DNA of 64,000 nt, taken from assembly GCA_022181065.1 (NCBI GenBank), contig BQMY01000079.1:61866-125865 (forward strand), written 5' to 3'. Positions 8,818 through 16,958 of the stretch are shown here, piece by piece (position 1 is the stretch's first letter; each line of letters starts with the position of its first letter). The translations under genes and the position numbers were made by a program. The notes below the pieces were generated by a model. That model did no database searches and was not told the DNA's origin. It worked only from the letters and a program-made list of their open reading frames with translations. Source of the DNA: Melioribacteraceae bacterium. GTDB taxonomy: Bacteria; Bacteroidota; Ignavibacteria; Ignavibacteriales; Melioribacteraceae.

Positions 8818-8846
8818 AATTTAGTAATAAATATCTTACTTTTCAA
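8818..8846 (-). promoter_or_regulatory. Possible greA operon promoter
   Basis: On the minus strand TTGAAA (8846-8841) and TAAATT (8823-8818) are spaced by 17 nt. Transcription would then start near 8811, exactly at the 5' foot of the leader hairpin. Match to sigma-70 hexamers is moderate and promoter consensus in this phylum may differ. Confidence 0.35.
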
Positions 8847-8904
8847 CTTATATCATAATCGTTATATTACTCTTATGCATTATATCACAACAATTTAGGG
8901 CATT

Positions 8905-10212
8905 TTGGACAAATTGTTAAGTAAAATTAACGTCAAACTTACCCTCGCGGGTTCAATTTCGCTTTTTCTTTATATTATTACGGCGATATTTTCCGGATCT
9001 GACGGCATATTAGTTTATATGATCACTAATGTTTTGCTCTTTTTCATATGGTTCGCGACGTTGTTTTTTCTCGAGAAGGAGTCTGTTTCAAAGCCGGATG
9101 TTCTAAAAATAATTATTGTATTCTCGGTTTTATTTCGGGTTGTTTTACTATTCTCTCAGCCTACTACTTCCGATGATGTTCACAGATACCTGTGGGAGGG
9201 TAAACTTGTATTAAATGGCGTGAACCCTTTTGAATACACCCCCGATAGTGAAGAATTAGAAGAATTTCATTCGGAAAACCTGCCGCGCCTTGTCTCTTAT
9301 CAGCACATGACCACTATTTATCCGCCTGTGGCACAGTATATATTTGCCGCGGGTTATTTAATATCAGGTGAAAGTGATATCGGACTCAAGATTATTTACT
9401 TCCTGTTTGATTTACTCACTATTCTGGTGCTAATCCGCTTTCTTAAATTCAAAAATCTACCGGCTCATTATTCAATAGTGTATGCATGGCTACCCCTGAC
9501 AATAATGGAGTATTTTATAAATTCTCATATTGACGTTGCGGGTGTTTTTTTTCTAGTGCTATTGCTCTACTACTTTGAAACAGGGAATTATATTTTGGCA
9601 TCAATTCCATTTGCTCTCGGAGTGATGGTTAAACTTTACCCTCTTATGCTGATCCCTTATTTTCTATTACGATTCCGACTTAAACAGAGTGTTATTTTCT
9701 TCGGTATAGCTTCAATTATATTGTTTACTTTCAGTATAAGTTTTATTCCTGACAAAGTTCCGGTAACCGATTCCTTTTCAACATATATGGAAAACTGGTC
9801 TTTCTACGGCTCATTTTTTTCCGTATTAAAAACGATTTTCGCCAATGAGACAGCAAGAACAATAACCTACATTATGCTAGTGCTTGTTATCGGGGGAATA
9901 TCATATTACGTAAAGGATATAATCAAAGCGACCTATTTTACATCTATATCACATGTAATTTTTATCCCTACTCTCTTTCCATGGTACCTCGGATATCTTG
10001 CTGTAACACAACCCTTTAAAAGATTATTTGCTGTTTACTGGCTCTTTTTCGCGTTAAATCTTACCAATTTAACACCCCTCCTAAAGCCCTGGAAAGAATA
10101 TCTATGGGTAGGACTAATATTATATATTCCCTTTTTCGTACTGTTGATTCCGGAAATAAAGTCCCTAATCAAACACCAAAGTAAAGAACACGAAGACCCA
10201 CAAAAACATTAG
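8905..10212 (+). CDS. GT-C type polyprenol-dependent glycosyltransferase, putative
   Basis: A 435-residue protein with about ten predicted membrane helices. The pattern of a first helix pair followed by a periplasmic loop containing TTSDDVHRYLWEGKLVLNG (Asp pair), NPFEYTP and IYPPVAQY fits the GT-C/GT87 mannosyltransferase-like family, which transfers sugars from polyprenol phosphate on the periplasmic face. A later NSHIDVAGVFF...VKLYP segment is also typical. The start is TTG; no ATG is available near the N-terminus and the family usually starts just before the first helix. It is transcribed divergently from greA. Its last 48 bp overlap the convergent DUF2007 gene. The glycan it acts on is unknown. 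Confidence 0.72.
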   Translation: MDKLLSKINVKLTLAGSISLFLYIITAIFSGSDGILVYMITNVLLFFIWFATLFFLEKESVSKPDVLKIIIVFSVLFRVVLLFSQPTTSDDVHRYLWEGKLVLNGVNPFEYTPDSEELEEFHSENLPRLVSYQHMTTIYPPVAQYIFAAGYLISGESDIGLKIIYFLFDLLTILVLIRFLKFKNLPAHYSIVYAWLPLTIMEYFINSHIDVAGVFFLVLLLYYFETGNYILASIPFALGVMVKLYPLMLIPYFLLRFRLKQSVIFFGIASIILFTFSISFIPDKVPVTDSFSTYMENWSFYGSFFSVLKTIFANETARTITYIMLVLVIGGISYYVKDIIKATYFTSISHVIFIPTLFPWYLGYLAVTQPFKRLFAVYWLFFALNLTNLTPLLKPWKEYLWVGLILYIPFFVLLIPEIKSLIKHQSKEHEDPQKH

Positions 10213-10686
10213 CAGGAATGAAATTACGAGTCTGATATTCCCCTTAAGTCCCCTGAAAGGATAGAGTATCTTCATCATCAATGCTTTGAAAAAGAGAAAA
10301 AAGCCTATGAAAGGTAAAAAGAAATTCAGGATAAGGGAATGATTCAGATATCTGTTATACTTTGCTATAAGCTCATCGTCGTCAGTTTGTGATTCTTTTA
10401 CCTGATCCCCTGCCTGCACCGAAAGGGTATTGTTCAACTTAAAAGAATCCAGAATTTCTTTAGCGGCCGGGAAATCATCCTCATGTACCATTATCGTTTG
10501 TTCACCCGTAACAAGATTATAACCTGTAATTGACTGACCGGCTCCGAACAGGTTTTGTATATGCTTGTTTTTCGTAAGATACTCAATGCCCTGCTCATCC
10601 AAAAGACTCGCAAATACTACAAATTCTGCTTCGTCTGCCGGAGCGTATAAAGTAACTAATCTGCTTTCATCAAGTTCTGTAACCAT
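10165..10686 (-). CDS. DUF2007 domain protein with membrane tail
   Basis: A 173-residue protein. The N-terminal ~75 residues (LVTLYAPADEAEFVVFASLLDEQGIEY and the following strands) match the DUF2007 'putative signal transducing protein' fold, a ferredoxin-like domain of unknown role. Two hydrophobic helices follow (around 120-140 and 155-172). I chose the ATG at MVTELDE rather than the longer frame, which would overlap the upstream RDD gene. The 3' end runs 48 bp antisense into the convergent glycosyltransferase gene. Confidence 0.6.
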   Translation of the reverse strand: MVTELDESRLVTLYAPADEAEFVVFASLLDEQGIEYLTKNKHIQNLFGAGQSITGYNLVTGEQTIMVHEDDFPAAKEILDSFKLNNTLSVQAGDQVKESQTDDDELIAKYNRYLNHSLILNFFLPFIGFFLFFKALMMKILYPFRGLKGNIRLVISFLLMFLWVFVFFTLVFD

Positions 10687-10699
10687 ACTCTTCTCCAAA

Positions 10700-11278
10700 C
10701 TAAGCCTCAACTACCTTGGTTCCCGCTAATATATCATGCAAACACCTGCGGTCTTTACGGAAAATAAGTAACGGATCAAATATTGAAAAAAAGAAACCCA
10801 AAACTGGTACGCCGGAACAAAGGGCAAATAAAAAATATCGCAACCAGTAAACCCTGATAAATGGAGTTCGGGTATTATCGACACTTACAATTTTAATTTT
10901 TAGTAATCTCTTTCCTATTGTTTGTCCATATTTGTATAGGAAATAACCATTGAGAAGAAGAAAAAGTGATTGCGCAAATAATAAATGCATTAAAAAGAAG
11001 AGAGGATCAGTTCTGGTTTTATCGTATTGTGATGTAATGTCAGTAAAAAAAATCAAATAAATTATTACAGGAGTTATTACCGCCACATCTAGAAATATTG
11101 CCGCAAGCCTGACAGGTCTTTGCGCAAGACGCGGTTCGTTAAATTGAGGAGTTTGCTCCTTTTCCTTAATTAACTCGAGAATCATTTCAGCTCGTTCCGG
11201 CTCCTTTACTTTATCTATATTATTGTAGTATAAATAGAGTTCCTTGAGCGAAACATTTTTCATCTTCTCATTATCCAT
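10700..11278 (-). CDS. RDD family membrane protein (paralogue 2)
   Basis: A 192-residue protein with a cytoplasmic N-terminal segment (SLKELYLYYNNIDK, then a charged helix) followed by an RDD domain with three to four membrane helices: RPVRLAAIFLDVAVI near 53-68, the YGQTIGKRLLKIKIV motif, and a C-terminal RKDRRCLHDILAGTKVV. RDD proteins are small integral membrane proteins; some have been linked to ion or osmolyte transport. It is the downstream member of a tandem pair of paralogues that share the unusual N-terminus. Confidence 0.85.
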   Translation of the reverse strand: MDNEKMKNVSLKELYLYYNNIDKVKEPERAEMILELIKEKEQTPQFNEPRLAQRPVRLAAIFLDVAVITPVIIYLIFFTDITSQYDKTRTDPLFFLMHLLFAQSLFLLLNGYFLYKYGQTIGKRLLKIKIVSVDNTRTPFIRVYWLRYFLFALCSGVPVLGFFFSIFDPLLIFRKDRRCLHDILAGTKVVEA

Positions 11279-11318
11279 TTTACGCCCCTTTAAATAGGTT
11301 GTTAAAACTGTATTCCCA

Positions 11319-11900
11319 TTAAACTTCGATCACCCTGGTTCCGGCTATCATATCATGCAAACACCGGCGATCCTCACGGAAAATAAAAAGGGGATCAACA
11401 GTCCCAAAAATCCACCCAAACACGGGAATAGAAGAGATAAGAAATATTAGAAAATAGCGCAGACCATAAATATGATCAAAGGTTGGTATTGAATTATCAT
11501 CCAACGTTACTATTTTTATTTTAAATAATAATTTACCTATGGTCTGTCCTCTTGCACTCAACAGATAACCATTCAGAAGCAAAAAAACAACCTGAGTGAA
11601 GAGAAAATAATAAATGGTCGACTCGATCCCGAAAGGAGAATCCTCAATTCCCGTAATTCGTGTAAAAAATATAAAATAGACGATTATGAAGGGTGAAAAT
11701 ATTACACCATCAACTAATCTTGCAAGAAGTCGATCGCTCAATTTTGCCAATGATATAACCGGCTCGACACTACTGTTTTCACGTTCCTTGATCAGTTCAA
11801 GAATTATAGCAGCCTGCTCGGGATTTTTGTTTTTGTCGATGTTATTGTAATAAAGATAAAGTTCTTTTAAAGAAATGGTTTTTAGTTTTTCGCTATCCAA
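11319..11900 (-). CDS. RDD family membrane protein (paralogue 1)
   Basis: A tandem paralogue of the next gene, about half identical by eye across its length, with the same SLKELYLYYNNIDK N-terminus, SDRLLARLVDGVIFSPF first helix, ARGQTIGKLLFKIKIVTLDD motif and REDRRCLHDMIAGTRV C-terminus. The start is set at TTG because a perfect GGAGG lies six nucleotides upstream and the resulting LDSEKLK matches MDNEKMK of the paralogue; the longer frame upstream has no such support. Function is unknown beyond the RDD family role in the inner membrane. Confidence 0.85.
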   Translation of the reverse strand: MDSEKLKTISLKELYLYYNNIDKNKNPEQAAIILELIKERENSSVEPVISLAKLSDRLLARLVDGVIFSPFIIVYFIFFTRITGIEDSPFGIESTIYYFLFTQVVFLLLNGYLLSARGQTIGKLLFKIKIVTLDDNSIPTFDHIYGLRYFLIFLISSIPVFGWIFGTVDPLFIFREDRRCLHDMIAGTRVIEV

Positions 11901-12018
11901 GATATACCTCCGAAATAAATTGCATCGAGCCCTCAATGCTTAAAAAATAATATATAAATCTCTTATTATTTTAGCAATATATTTTTCGGCAAAAAATCTT
12001 GCTGCACCTGTTAAAGTG

Positions 12019-12774
12019 CTAAAAATCGTTCTTTTTCAGCTCTTTTAACTTCTTTACTATTTCAGGGAGAACATCACCCGATTGACCAAGGAAGGTGTAA
12101 TCAGCTTGTCGGGATAATTCGGTATGCTCAATATTTACTTCAACTATCAGCGCGCCACTCTGTTTTGCTGTAAGAGGTATATAAGCAGCAGGATATACAA
12201 CGGCGGAAGTACCTACGACAAAACATATATCGCATAAAGAAGCGGCTTTTTCACCCCCCATGAACTGGTCTTCCGGTAAAAACTCACCGAACCACACCAC
12301 ATCTGGTCTGATCAAACCACCGCAATTAACACAATGCGGGGCTTTGTTATAATCCCAATCTTTATCGCTGTAAAATGTTTTACAGTCAACGCAATAGTTT
12401 CTTTCAATATTTCCATGAAGTTCATAAACTTTACTACTTCCGGCGCGGTTGTGCAGATTATCAACATTCTGGGTTACAACGGTAACCTCGCTGAACAGGT
12501 TCTCCATTTCTGCAATGGCAAGATGACCTTTATTAGGTTTCGCATCATTTACGATTTTTCTACGGTATTGATACCATTCCCAAACCATATCGGGATTACG
12601 CATAAACGCCTCAAAATTCGCAAGTTCCTCCGGTTTGAGTTTATTCCAGATACCATCCTTGCCACGGAATGTGGGGATTCCACTTTCAGCTGAAATCCCC
12701 GCTCCGGTAAAAAACATAATTCTATCGGCATTCTTTAAGTGTTTTATAAAATGCTCTGTAAAATCCAAAGCCAT
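12019..12774 (-). CDS. cobB: NAD-dependent protein deacylase (sirtuin, CobB-like)
   Basis: A 251-residue sirtuin that removes acyl groups from lysines using NAD+. Visible motifs: GAGIS (24-28), the FRG loop (36-38), TQNVDNLH (101-108), the catalytic His in ELHG (120), and four zinc cysteines in two CxxC pairs (128/131 and 148/151). A Tyr-x-x-Arg pair (68 and 71) matches the class III signature that favours succinyl or malonyl lysine. Its start is 2 bp after the stop of the TPR gene, so the two are probably cotranscribed with the exoribonuclease further upstream. Confidence 0.93.
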   Translation of the reverse strand: MALDFTEHFIKHLKNADRIMFFTGAGISAESGIPTFRGKDGIWNKLKPEELANFEAFMRNPDMVWEWYQYRRKIVNDAKPNKGHLAIAEMENLFSEVTVVTQNVDNLHNRAGSSKVYELHGNIERNYCVDCKTFYSDKDWDYNKAPHCVNCGGLIRPDVVWFGEFLPEDQFMGGEKAASLCDICFVVGTSAVVYPAAYIPLTAKQSGALIVEVNIEHTELSRQADYTFLGQSGDVLPEIVKKLKELKKNDF

Positions 12775-12776
12775 AA

Positions 12777-13550
12777 CTAATTAAGCTCTTCTTCAACTTC
12801 TTTGATCAGTTCGGCAACCTCTGTTTTACGCGCTTCGTCATCCTCGTCAAGAAGGTTGCAAGATTCTGCTTTACGCAAAGCCTTAAGAGCTTCTTCATAC
12901 TCATCTTCACGCATTAAAGTTTTCGCGTAATCGAGATGGATCATCATCAAGCCGGGATAGAGTTCCTGTCCTTTTTTGAATTGTTCAATTGCTATATCGT
13001 ATTCCGCCCATCCGAGTCCGAGAACTGATCTTGCGGGTGCCCACTTTTCAGAAATCTTGCCATGAGTTCTTGCCAGTACATAGTGCGTAATACCCATTGT
13101 TTCTGTTGATCCCGTATTAAGTTCAATAGCTTTTTCGCAATCTTCCTTTATCTGGTTTACAACATCAGCGACAGAGAACACACCTTTGAAGAGGGCAATT
13201 CTACCGTTGGCAACAGCGCGTCTGAGATATGTCACCGATTGATCCGGCCCGGCTTTCACAGCTTTTTCAGCGAAGTCGAGCGCTTTATTGTAAACTTCTA
13301 TCTGTGCTTCTTCCTCTTCATCTGTTTCGGCGGGCATATGTTCTCCTATATCAACATATGCTCTACTGATCCTCCAAAGCATTTCCCAACTATCAGGATT
13401 AGCTTCAAGTCCTTTTTGATAAACTTCAAGCGCGCCTTTATTATCAAACTTTTTAAATAAACTGTCACCTTTCGATATATAGGAATTTAGTTCCTGAGCG
13501 GATGTAATAAATGTTATTGCTACCAGAAAAAGCATTACTTTTTTGAGCAT
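12777..13550 (-). CDS. Exported TPR-repeat protein
   Basis: A 257-residue protein with a Sec signal peptide (MLKKVMLFLVAITFITSAQ, likely cleavage after Ala-Gln region) and at least four tetratricopeptide-like helical pairs: GDSLFKKFDNKGALEVYQKGLEANPDS, EVYNKALDFAEKAVKAGPD, AIEQFKKGQELYP and DYAKTLMREDEYEEALKALRKAES. TPR arrays mediate protein contacts; the periplasmic partner is not evident. It lies 21 bp downstream of the exoribonuclease and immediately upstream of the sirtuin. Confidence 0.8.
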   Translation of the reverse strand: MLKKVMLFLVAITFITSAQELNSYISKGDSLFKKFDNKGALEVYQKGLEANPDSWEMLWRISRAYVDIGEHMPAETDEEEEAQIEVYNKALDFAEKAVKAGPDQSVTYLRRAVANGRIALFKGVFSVADVVNQIKEDCEKAIELNTGSTETMGITHYVLARTHGKISEKWAPARSVLGLGWAEYDIAIEQFKKGQELYPGLMMIHLDYAKTLMREDEYEEALKALRKAESCNLLDEDDEARKTEVAELIKEVEEELN

Positions 13551-13571
13551 GGTTTACTCCACAGGTTAATA

Positions 13572-14564
13572 TTAAAATAAAGTATCTTTAAAGTTCTCTT
13601 CTTCGTTATCAATAAAACCGGCTCTATAAAGTGCTGTGCCGGCAAGCGGAAGATATTTGGTCCAGGTTTTATCGCCATTTTCTTTTGATAAAATCGCCTG
13701 TTTATAGGCATTGGTCTTTGCGCTTAGTTCGTCGGCATGATAGAGAATTATAGCCTCGAGTGTGCGGGGAACAACGGGCGAAGCATACTCCAGTTTTCCC
13801 TGATGGCTCAATACGAGATGAATAAGATTATTCTTTAATTCATCAGGAAATCCATCAATTGAAGACACAATTTTTTCTATCAGCATCGCCACTATTACTA
13901 TGTGCCCAAGCAGCTGACCCTTGTCGGTATAATCAAAGCCTGTTGACGCTGAAAGCTCCTCTGTTTTTCCGAAATCGTGTAGAATGGCACCCGATATTAT
14001 CAGATCCCTGTTAACTTCAGGATGGATATCGCACATTAAATCACATATCCTGATTATTTCGAGAGTATGTTCAAGCAAACCGTGAACATAAGCGTGATGC
14101 CACGATTTTCCAGCGGGAACCGTAAAATAGAATCCGCTTTGATCCTGTTTGAATACTTCAGTAATCAATGCTCTGAGATGACTATTTTCAATTTTTTTTA
14201 TACGATTCCGTAATTCCGTCTTCATTTCATCAGGATCGCGCAGAGAGGAGGGGAGGAAATCATTAATTGTTACCGCACCGTTGTCATCATCCGGACGAAT
14301 AGAATTGATCTTTATCTGTTTGATATCGTTATAGGAATCAATCTCACCGGTAACTTTAACAATGGATCCTTCGGCGAACTTTGATGCGGTTAACTCGAAA
14401 TTATCCCACATTTTTGCCGAGAGTGTTGAACTGCGATCCTGAAGATCGATATTCAGGAATTCGCGGTTATTTCGCGCCATTTTAATTTCTTTTTTAACAA
14501 CAAGCAGAAAGTGGTTTATTTTCTCACCAACTGCCATTTCAGCAAGATCTTTTTGGTCAATCAT
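13572..14564 (-). CDS. YhaM-like 3'-5' exoribonuclease, OB-fold plus HD domain
   Basis: A 330-residue protein with an N-terminal OB-fold nucleic-acid-binding domain (residues ~10-95, with LNIDLQDRSSTLSAKMW and GSIVKVTGEIDSYNDIKQIKI) and an HD metal-dependent hydrolase domain. HD residues are visible in HHAYVHGLLEHTLEI, in GAILHDFGKTEEL and in HLVLSHQGKLEYASP. The order OB-HD matches the YhaM/CBF1 family of exoribonucleases. First gene of a three-gene leftward operon; divergent from a small membrane protein gene. Confidence 0.82.
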   Translation of the reverse strand: MIDQKDLAEMAVGEKINHFLLVVKKEIKMARNNREFLNIDLQDRSSTLSAKMWDNFELTASKFAEGSIVKVTGEIDSYNDIKQIKINSIRPDDDNGAVTINDFLPSSLRDPDEMKTELRNRIKKIENSHLRALITEVFKQDQSGFYFTVPAGKSWHHAYVHGLLEHTLEIIRICDLMCDIHPEVNRDLIISGAILHDFGKTEELSASTGFDYTDKGQLLGHIVIVAMLIEKIVSSIDGFPDELKNNLIHLVLSHQGKLEYASPVVPRTLEAIILYHADELSAKTNAYKQAILSKENGDKTWTKYLPLAGTALYRAGFIDNEEENFKDTLF

Positions 14565-14691
14565 TTTTCATGTACTTTTTTTTGATACTACTCACAATTT
14601 GTTTTACAGGAACTTTCTATAATTATAACAATATAAAAAAGAAAGAGTTACGACCGATAATAATATACAGATAAATTGAGCCACTAAAAAA

Positions 14692-14901
14692 ATGTTCAGC
14701 AGCGAAAACATATATGAAATAGCAACCTTTCTACTTTATATGATCCCCGGGGGAATTCTGATATATCTCCTTGTGGATCTGCTGAAGTATCCTACACAGG
14801 AATATCGCAAAAAAATAAGGTGGCTTGTAATACTTGTATTTCTCCCTGTTCTGGGGTGGATTTACTATTTTTTCTATACCCGCCAGAAGAAAAGTTTATA
14901 G
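14692..14901 (+). CDS. Small two-helix membrane protein, PLDc_N-like
   Basis: A 69-residue protein with two membrane helices. The second half (WLVILVFLPVLGWIYYFFYTR) resembles the PLDc_N domain found alone or at the N-terminus of cardiolipin synthases. It has no catalytic HKD motif, so any role would be structural or regulatory at the inner membrane. Its stop codon overlaps the convergent M23 peptidase gene by 6 bp. Confidence 0.65.
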   Translation: MFSSENIYEIATFLLYMIPGGILIYLLVDLLKYPTQEYRKKIRWLVILVFLPVLGWIYYFFYTRQKKSL

Positions 14902-15708
14902 TTTTATTTTAAGTAGATCCGCCGGATCAACTCTTTTATTGTACCACTGTACACCCCAATGCAGATGCGGACCTGTTACACGTCCCGTACTCCCTATTTC
15001 ACCAATTTTATCACCTTTTTTCACCTTGTCTCCATCCTTAACATCCTTTTTGCTGAGATGAAGATAAACCGAGTTCAAACCCTGACCGTGGTCGAGCAAA
15101 ATAAAATTACCCGAATAGTAAAAATCATCAGCCGCGAGTCTTACAACTCCATCTGCCATCGCGTAAACCGGTGTACCGGTCATTGCGGCAATATCGAGAC
15201 CATTGTGAACATTTTTCGGTTTACCGTTAAGTATCCTCTGACTGCCAAAAATACTTGAAATATATCCACCTTTTACCGGTCGGATAAATCCGTCGGCATA
15301 CAAAGGCTCTTTAATTTCACCGATATTTTTTCTCGCGGCGACAACAATTTCACGCTCTTTTTTAATTCTTTCATTTTCCGTTTTAGGGGGTGATACATAC
15401 TTTTTCTTAACCGTAAGTTTCTGCACGTTATATTTTCTTTCCGGAAGATTGAATCGTTTTAATGTTACTTTTCCGTCACCATGTTTAACTTTCAGGAGGT
15501 ACTCTCCAGTATCATTTCTGTCAAAACCAAATACGAATATTCCAGAATTATCTGTATCCAGCTTTTTATCATTAAGATATGCCCAGTGAATATTTTCCGC
15601 CTTGCAAAAGAGCAGTCTGCCCGGTTCAGGTGTGCCAATAATTTCAAGTGATTGCGCGTTTAACGCAATGGTGAATAACAACAGCAAGAGTATTTTTTTC
15701 ATTTCCAA
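14896..15708 (-). CDS. M23 family metallopeptidase (LytM domain)
   Basis: A 270-residue exported protein with a signal peptide (MEMKKILLLLLFTIALNAQ). After a beta-rich N-terminal domain and a charged linker, the C-terminal ~115 residues form an M23 peptidase domain: metal ligands are visible in HNGLD and HLHWG, with the intervening YLHL. All zinc ligands appear intact, so it could cleave peptidoglycan cross-links rather than being a degenerate LytM activator. It lies 6 bp downstream of the DUF819 gene. Confidence 0.9.
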   Translation of the reverse strand: MEMKKILLLLLFTIALNAQSLEIIGTPEPGRLLFCKAENIHWAYLNDKKLDTDNSGIFVFGFDRNDTGEYLLKVKHGDGKVTLKRFNLPERKYNVQKLTVKKKYVSPPKTENERIKKEREIVVAARKNIGEIKEPLYADGFIRPVKGGYISSIFGSQRILNGKPKNVHNGLDIAAMTGTPVYAMADGVVRLAADDFYYSGNFILLDHGQGLNSVYLHLSKKDVKDGDKVKKGDKIGEIGSTGRVTGPHLHWGVQWYNKRVDPADLLKIKL

Positions 15709-15714
15709 TATATT

Positions 15715-16956
15715 TTAGTTTGATACAATTCTCATCAATATTCCACATAACCATGCACCATAAGTTCCCACAGCATATCCCATAACCGCGAGAATAACAC
15801 CAACGGTAGCAAGTGAAGGATGAAATGCCGAAGCGACTACAGGAGCTGAAGCAGCGCCACCGATATTTGCCTGTGAACCAACAGCGAGGAAAAAGAGGGG
15901 AGCCTTGATAATTTTCCCGACAATTATCAGTAATCCCGCATGAATCGATATCCAGATAACAGCCACCAAAATTAAGCCTGGGTTATCGAATATCGCGAAT
16001 ATCTGCATCTGCATTCCTATCGCGGCAATAAGCAGGTATAGAAATAGTGTTCCAAATTTTGAAGCGCCTACGTGTTCAAGTTTTCTGGCTCTTGTGAAGG
16101 AGAGGAGCAATCCGCTAGTGGTAGCGATAAGCACAACCCAAAAGAAGTGAGATGTAAGACTGAATTTAGCTAATCCGGGATAATTGTCGCTGAAAAACGG
16201 AGCAATATAATCAGCCAGAAAATGCGCCAGTGCGGTTACGCCCATACCGGCAGCAAGCAGATTAAAATAATCCTTTGGGGTAGTTACTTTTTTATTGGCT
16301 TCCTGTTCCAGAGTTATTTTGTTTTTGAGATAATCAATCGAAGAAGTATCAGCCTTGAACCATTTGTCAATTTTATCATGGATTCCCGCGCCATAGAGCA
16401 AAACCGCCATCCACGCGGAATAAACTATCACATCCACCGCTACAATTGCTGAAAAAAGCTGATCGCTCGCCCCGAAAACTTCTTTCATTGCAGTCTGGTT
16501 TGCGCCTCCGCCTATCCAGCTACCTGCTATGGTCGCCAAACCTCTCCAAACTTCGTCCGGTCCGACTCCTCCAACTACACCGGGAGCAAAAGAAGAAACT
16601 ATCAAAATCGCAATCGGACCACCAATAATCACACCAAAAGTAGCGGTTAGTGTCATAATCAATGCCTTCGGACCAAGTTTCATTATAGCCTTTAAATCGA
16701 TACTGAGGGTAAATAAAACCAAACTTGCCGGCAGGAGATAACGTGAAGTGAAATAATATATATTTGAATCTTCTGTTCGAATTATTCCCAGGGAGTTAAG
16801 TATTCCGGGAAGGAAATAACACAACAGAAGCGGAGGAACATATTTATAGAATTTTTTCCAGAAACCTGATTTAGCTGAAGATGTATTAAAAACAAACGCG
16901 AGAATCAATACGAGGATACCACTTATAACAGCATCATTAGAGGTGAGGGGAAACAT
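15715..16956 (-). CDS. DUF819 family membrane protein
   Basis: A 413-residue integral membrane protein with 10-12 predicted helices. The Gly-rich segments GSWIGGGANQTAMKEVFG and VGSQANIGGAASAPVVASAFHPSLA are characteristic of the DUF819 (YjcL) family, which has the fold of a transporter but no assigned substrate. The repeated GG(A/G)N motifs in the two halves suggest an inverted-repeat architecture. It starts 2 bp after the TPR histidine kinase stop and may be controlled with it. Confidence 0.85.
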   Translation of the reverse strand: MFPLTSNDAVISGILVLILAFVFNTSSAKSGFWKKFYKYVPPLLLCYFLPGILNSLGIIRTEDSNIYYFTSRYLLPASLVLFTLSIDLKAIMKLGPKALIMTLTATFGVIIGGPIAILIVSSFAPGVVGGVGPDEVWRGLATIAGSWIGGGANQTAMKEVFGASDQLFSAIVAVDVIVYSAWMAVLLYGAGIHDKIDKWFKADTSSIDYLKNKITLEQEANKKVTTPKDYFNLLAAGMGVTALAHFLADYIAPFFSDNYPGLAKFSLTSHFFWVVLIATTSGLLLSFTRARKLEHVGASKFGTLFLYLLIAAIGMQMQIFAIFDNPGLILVAVIWISIHAGLLIIVGKIIKAPLFFLAVGSQANIGGAASAPVVASAFHPSLATVGVILAVMGYAVGTYGAWLCGILMRIVSN

Positions 16957-16958
16957 TA

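Noticed and set aside
11319..11936. Longer start for RDD paralogue 1
   Set aside because: The extra 12 residues have no counterpart in the paralogue, and the TTG six bases after GGAGG fits better.
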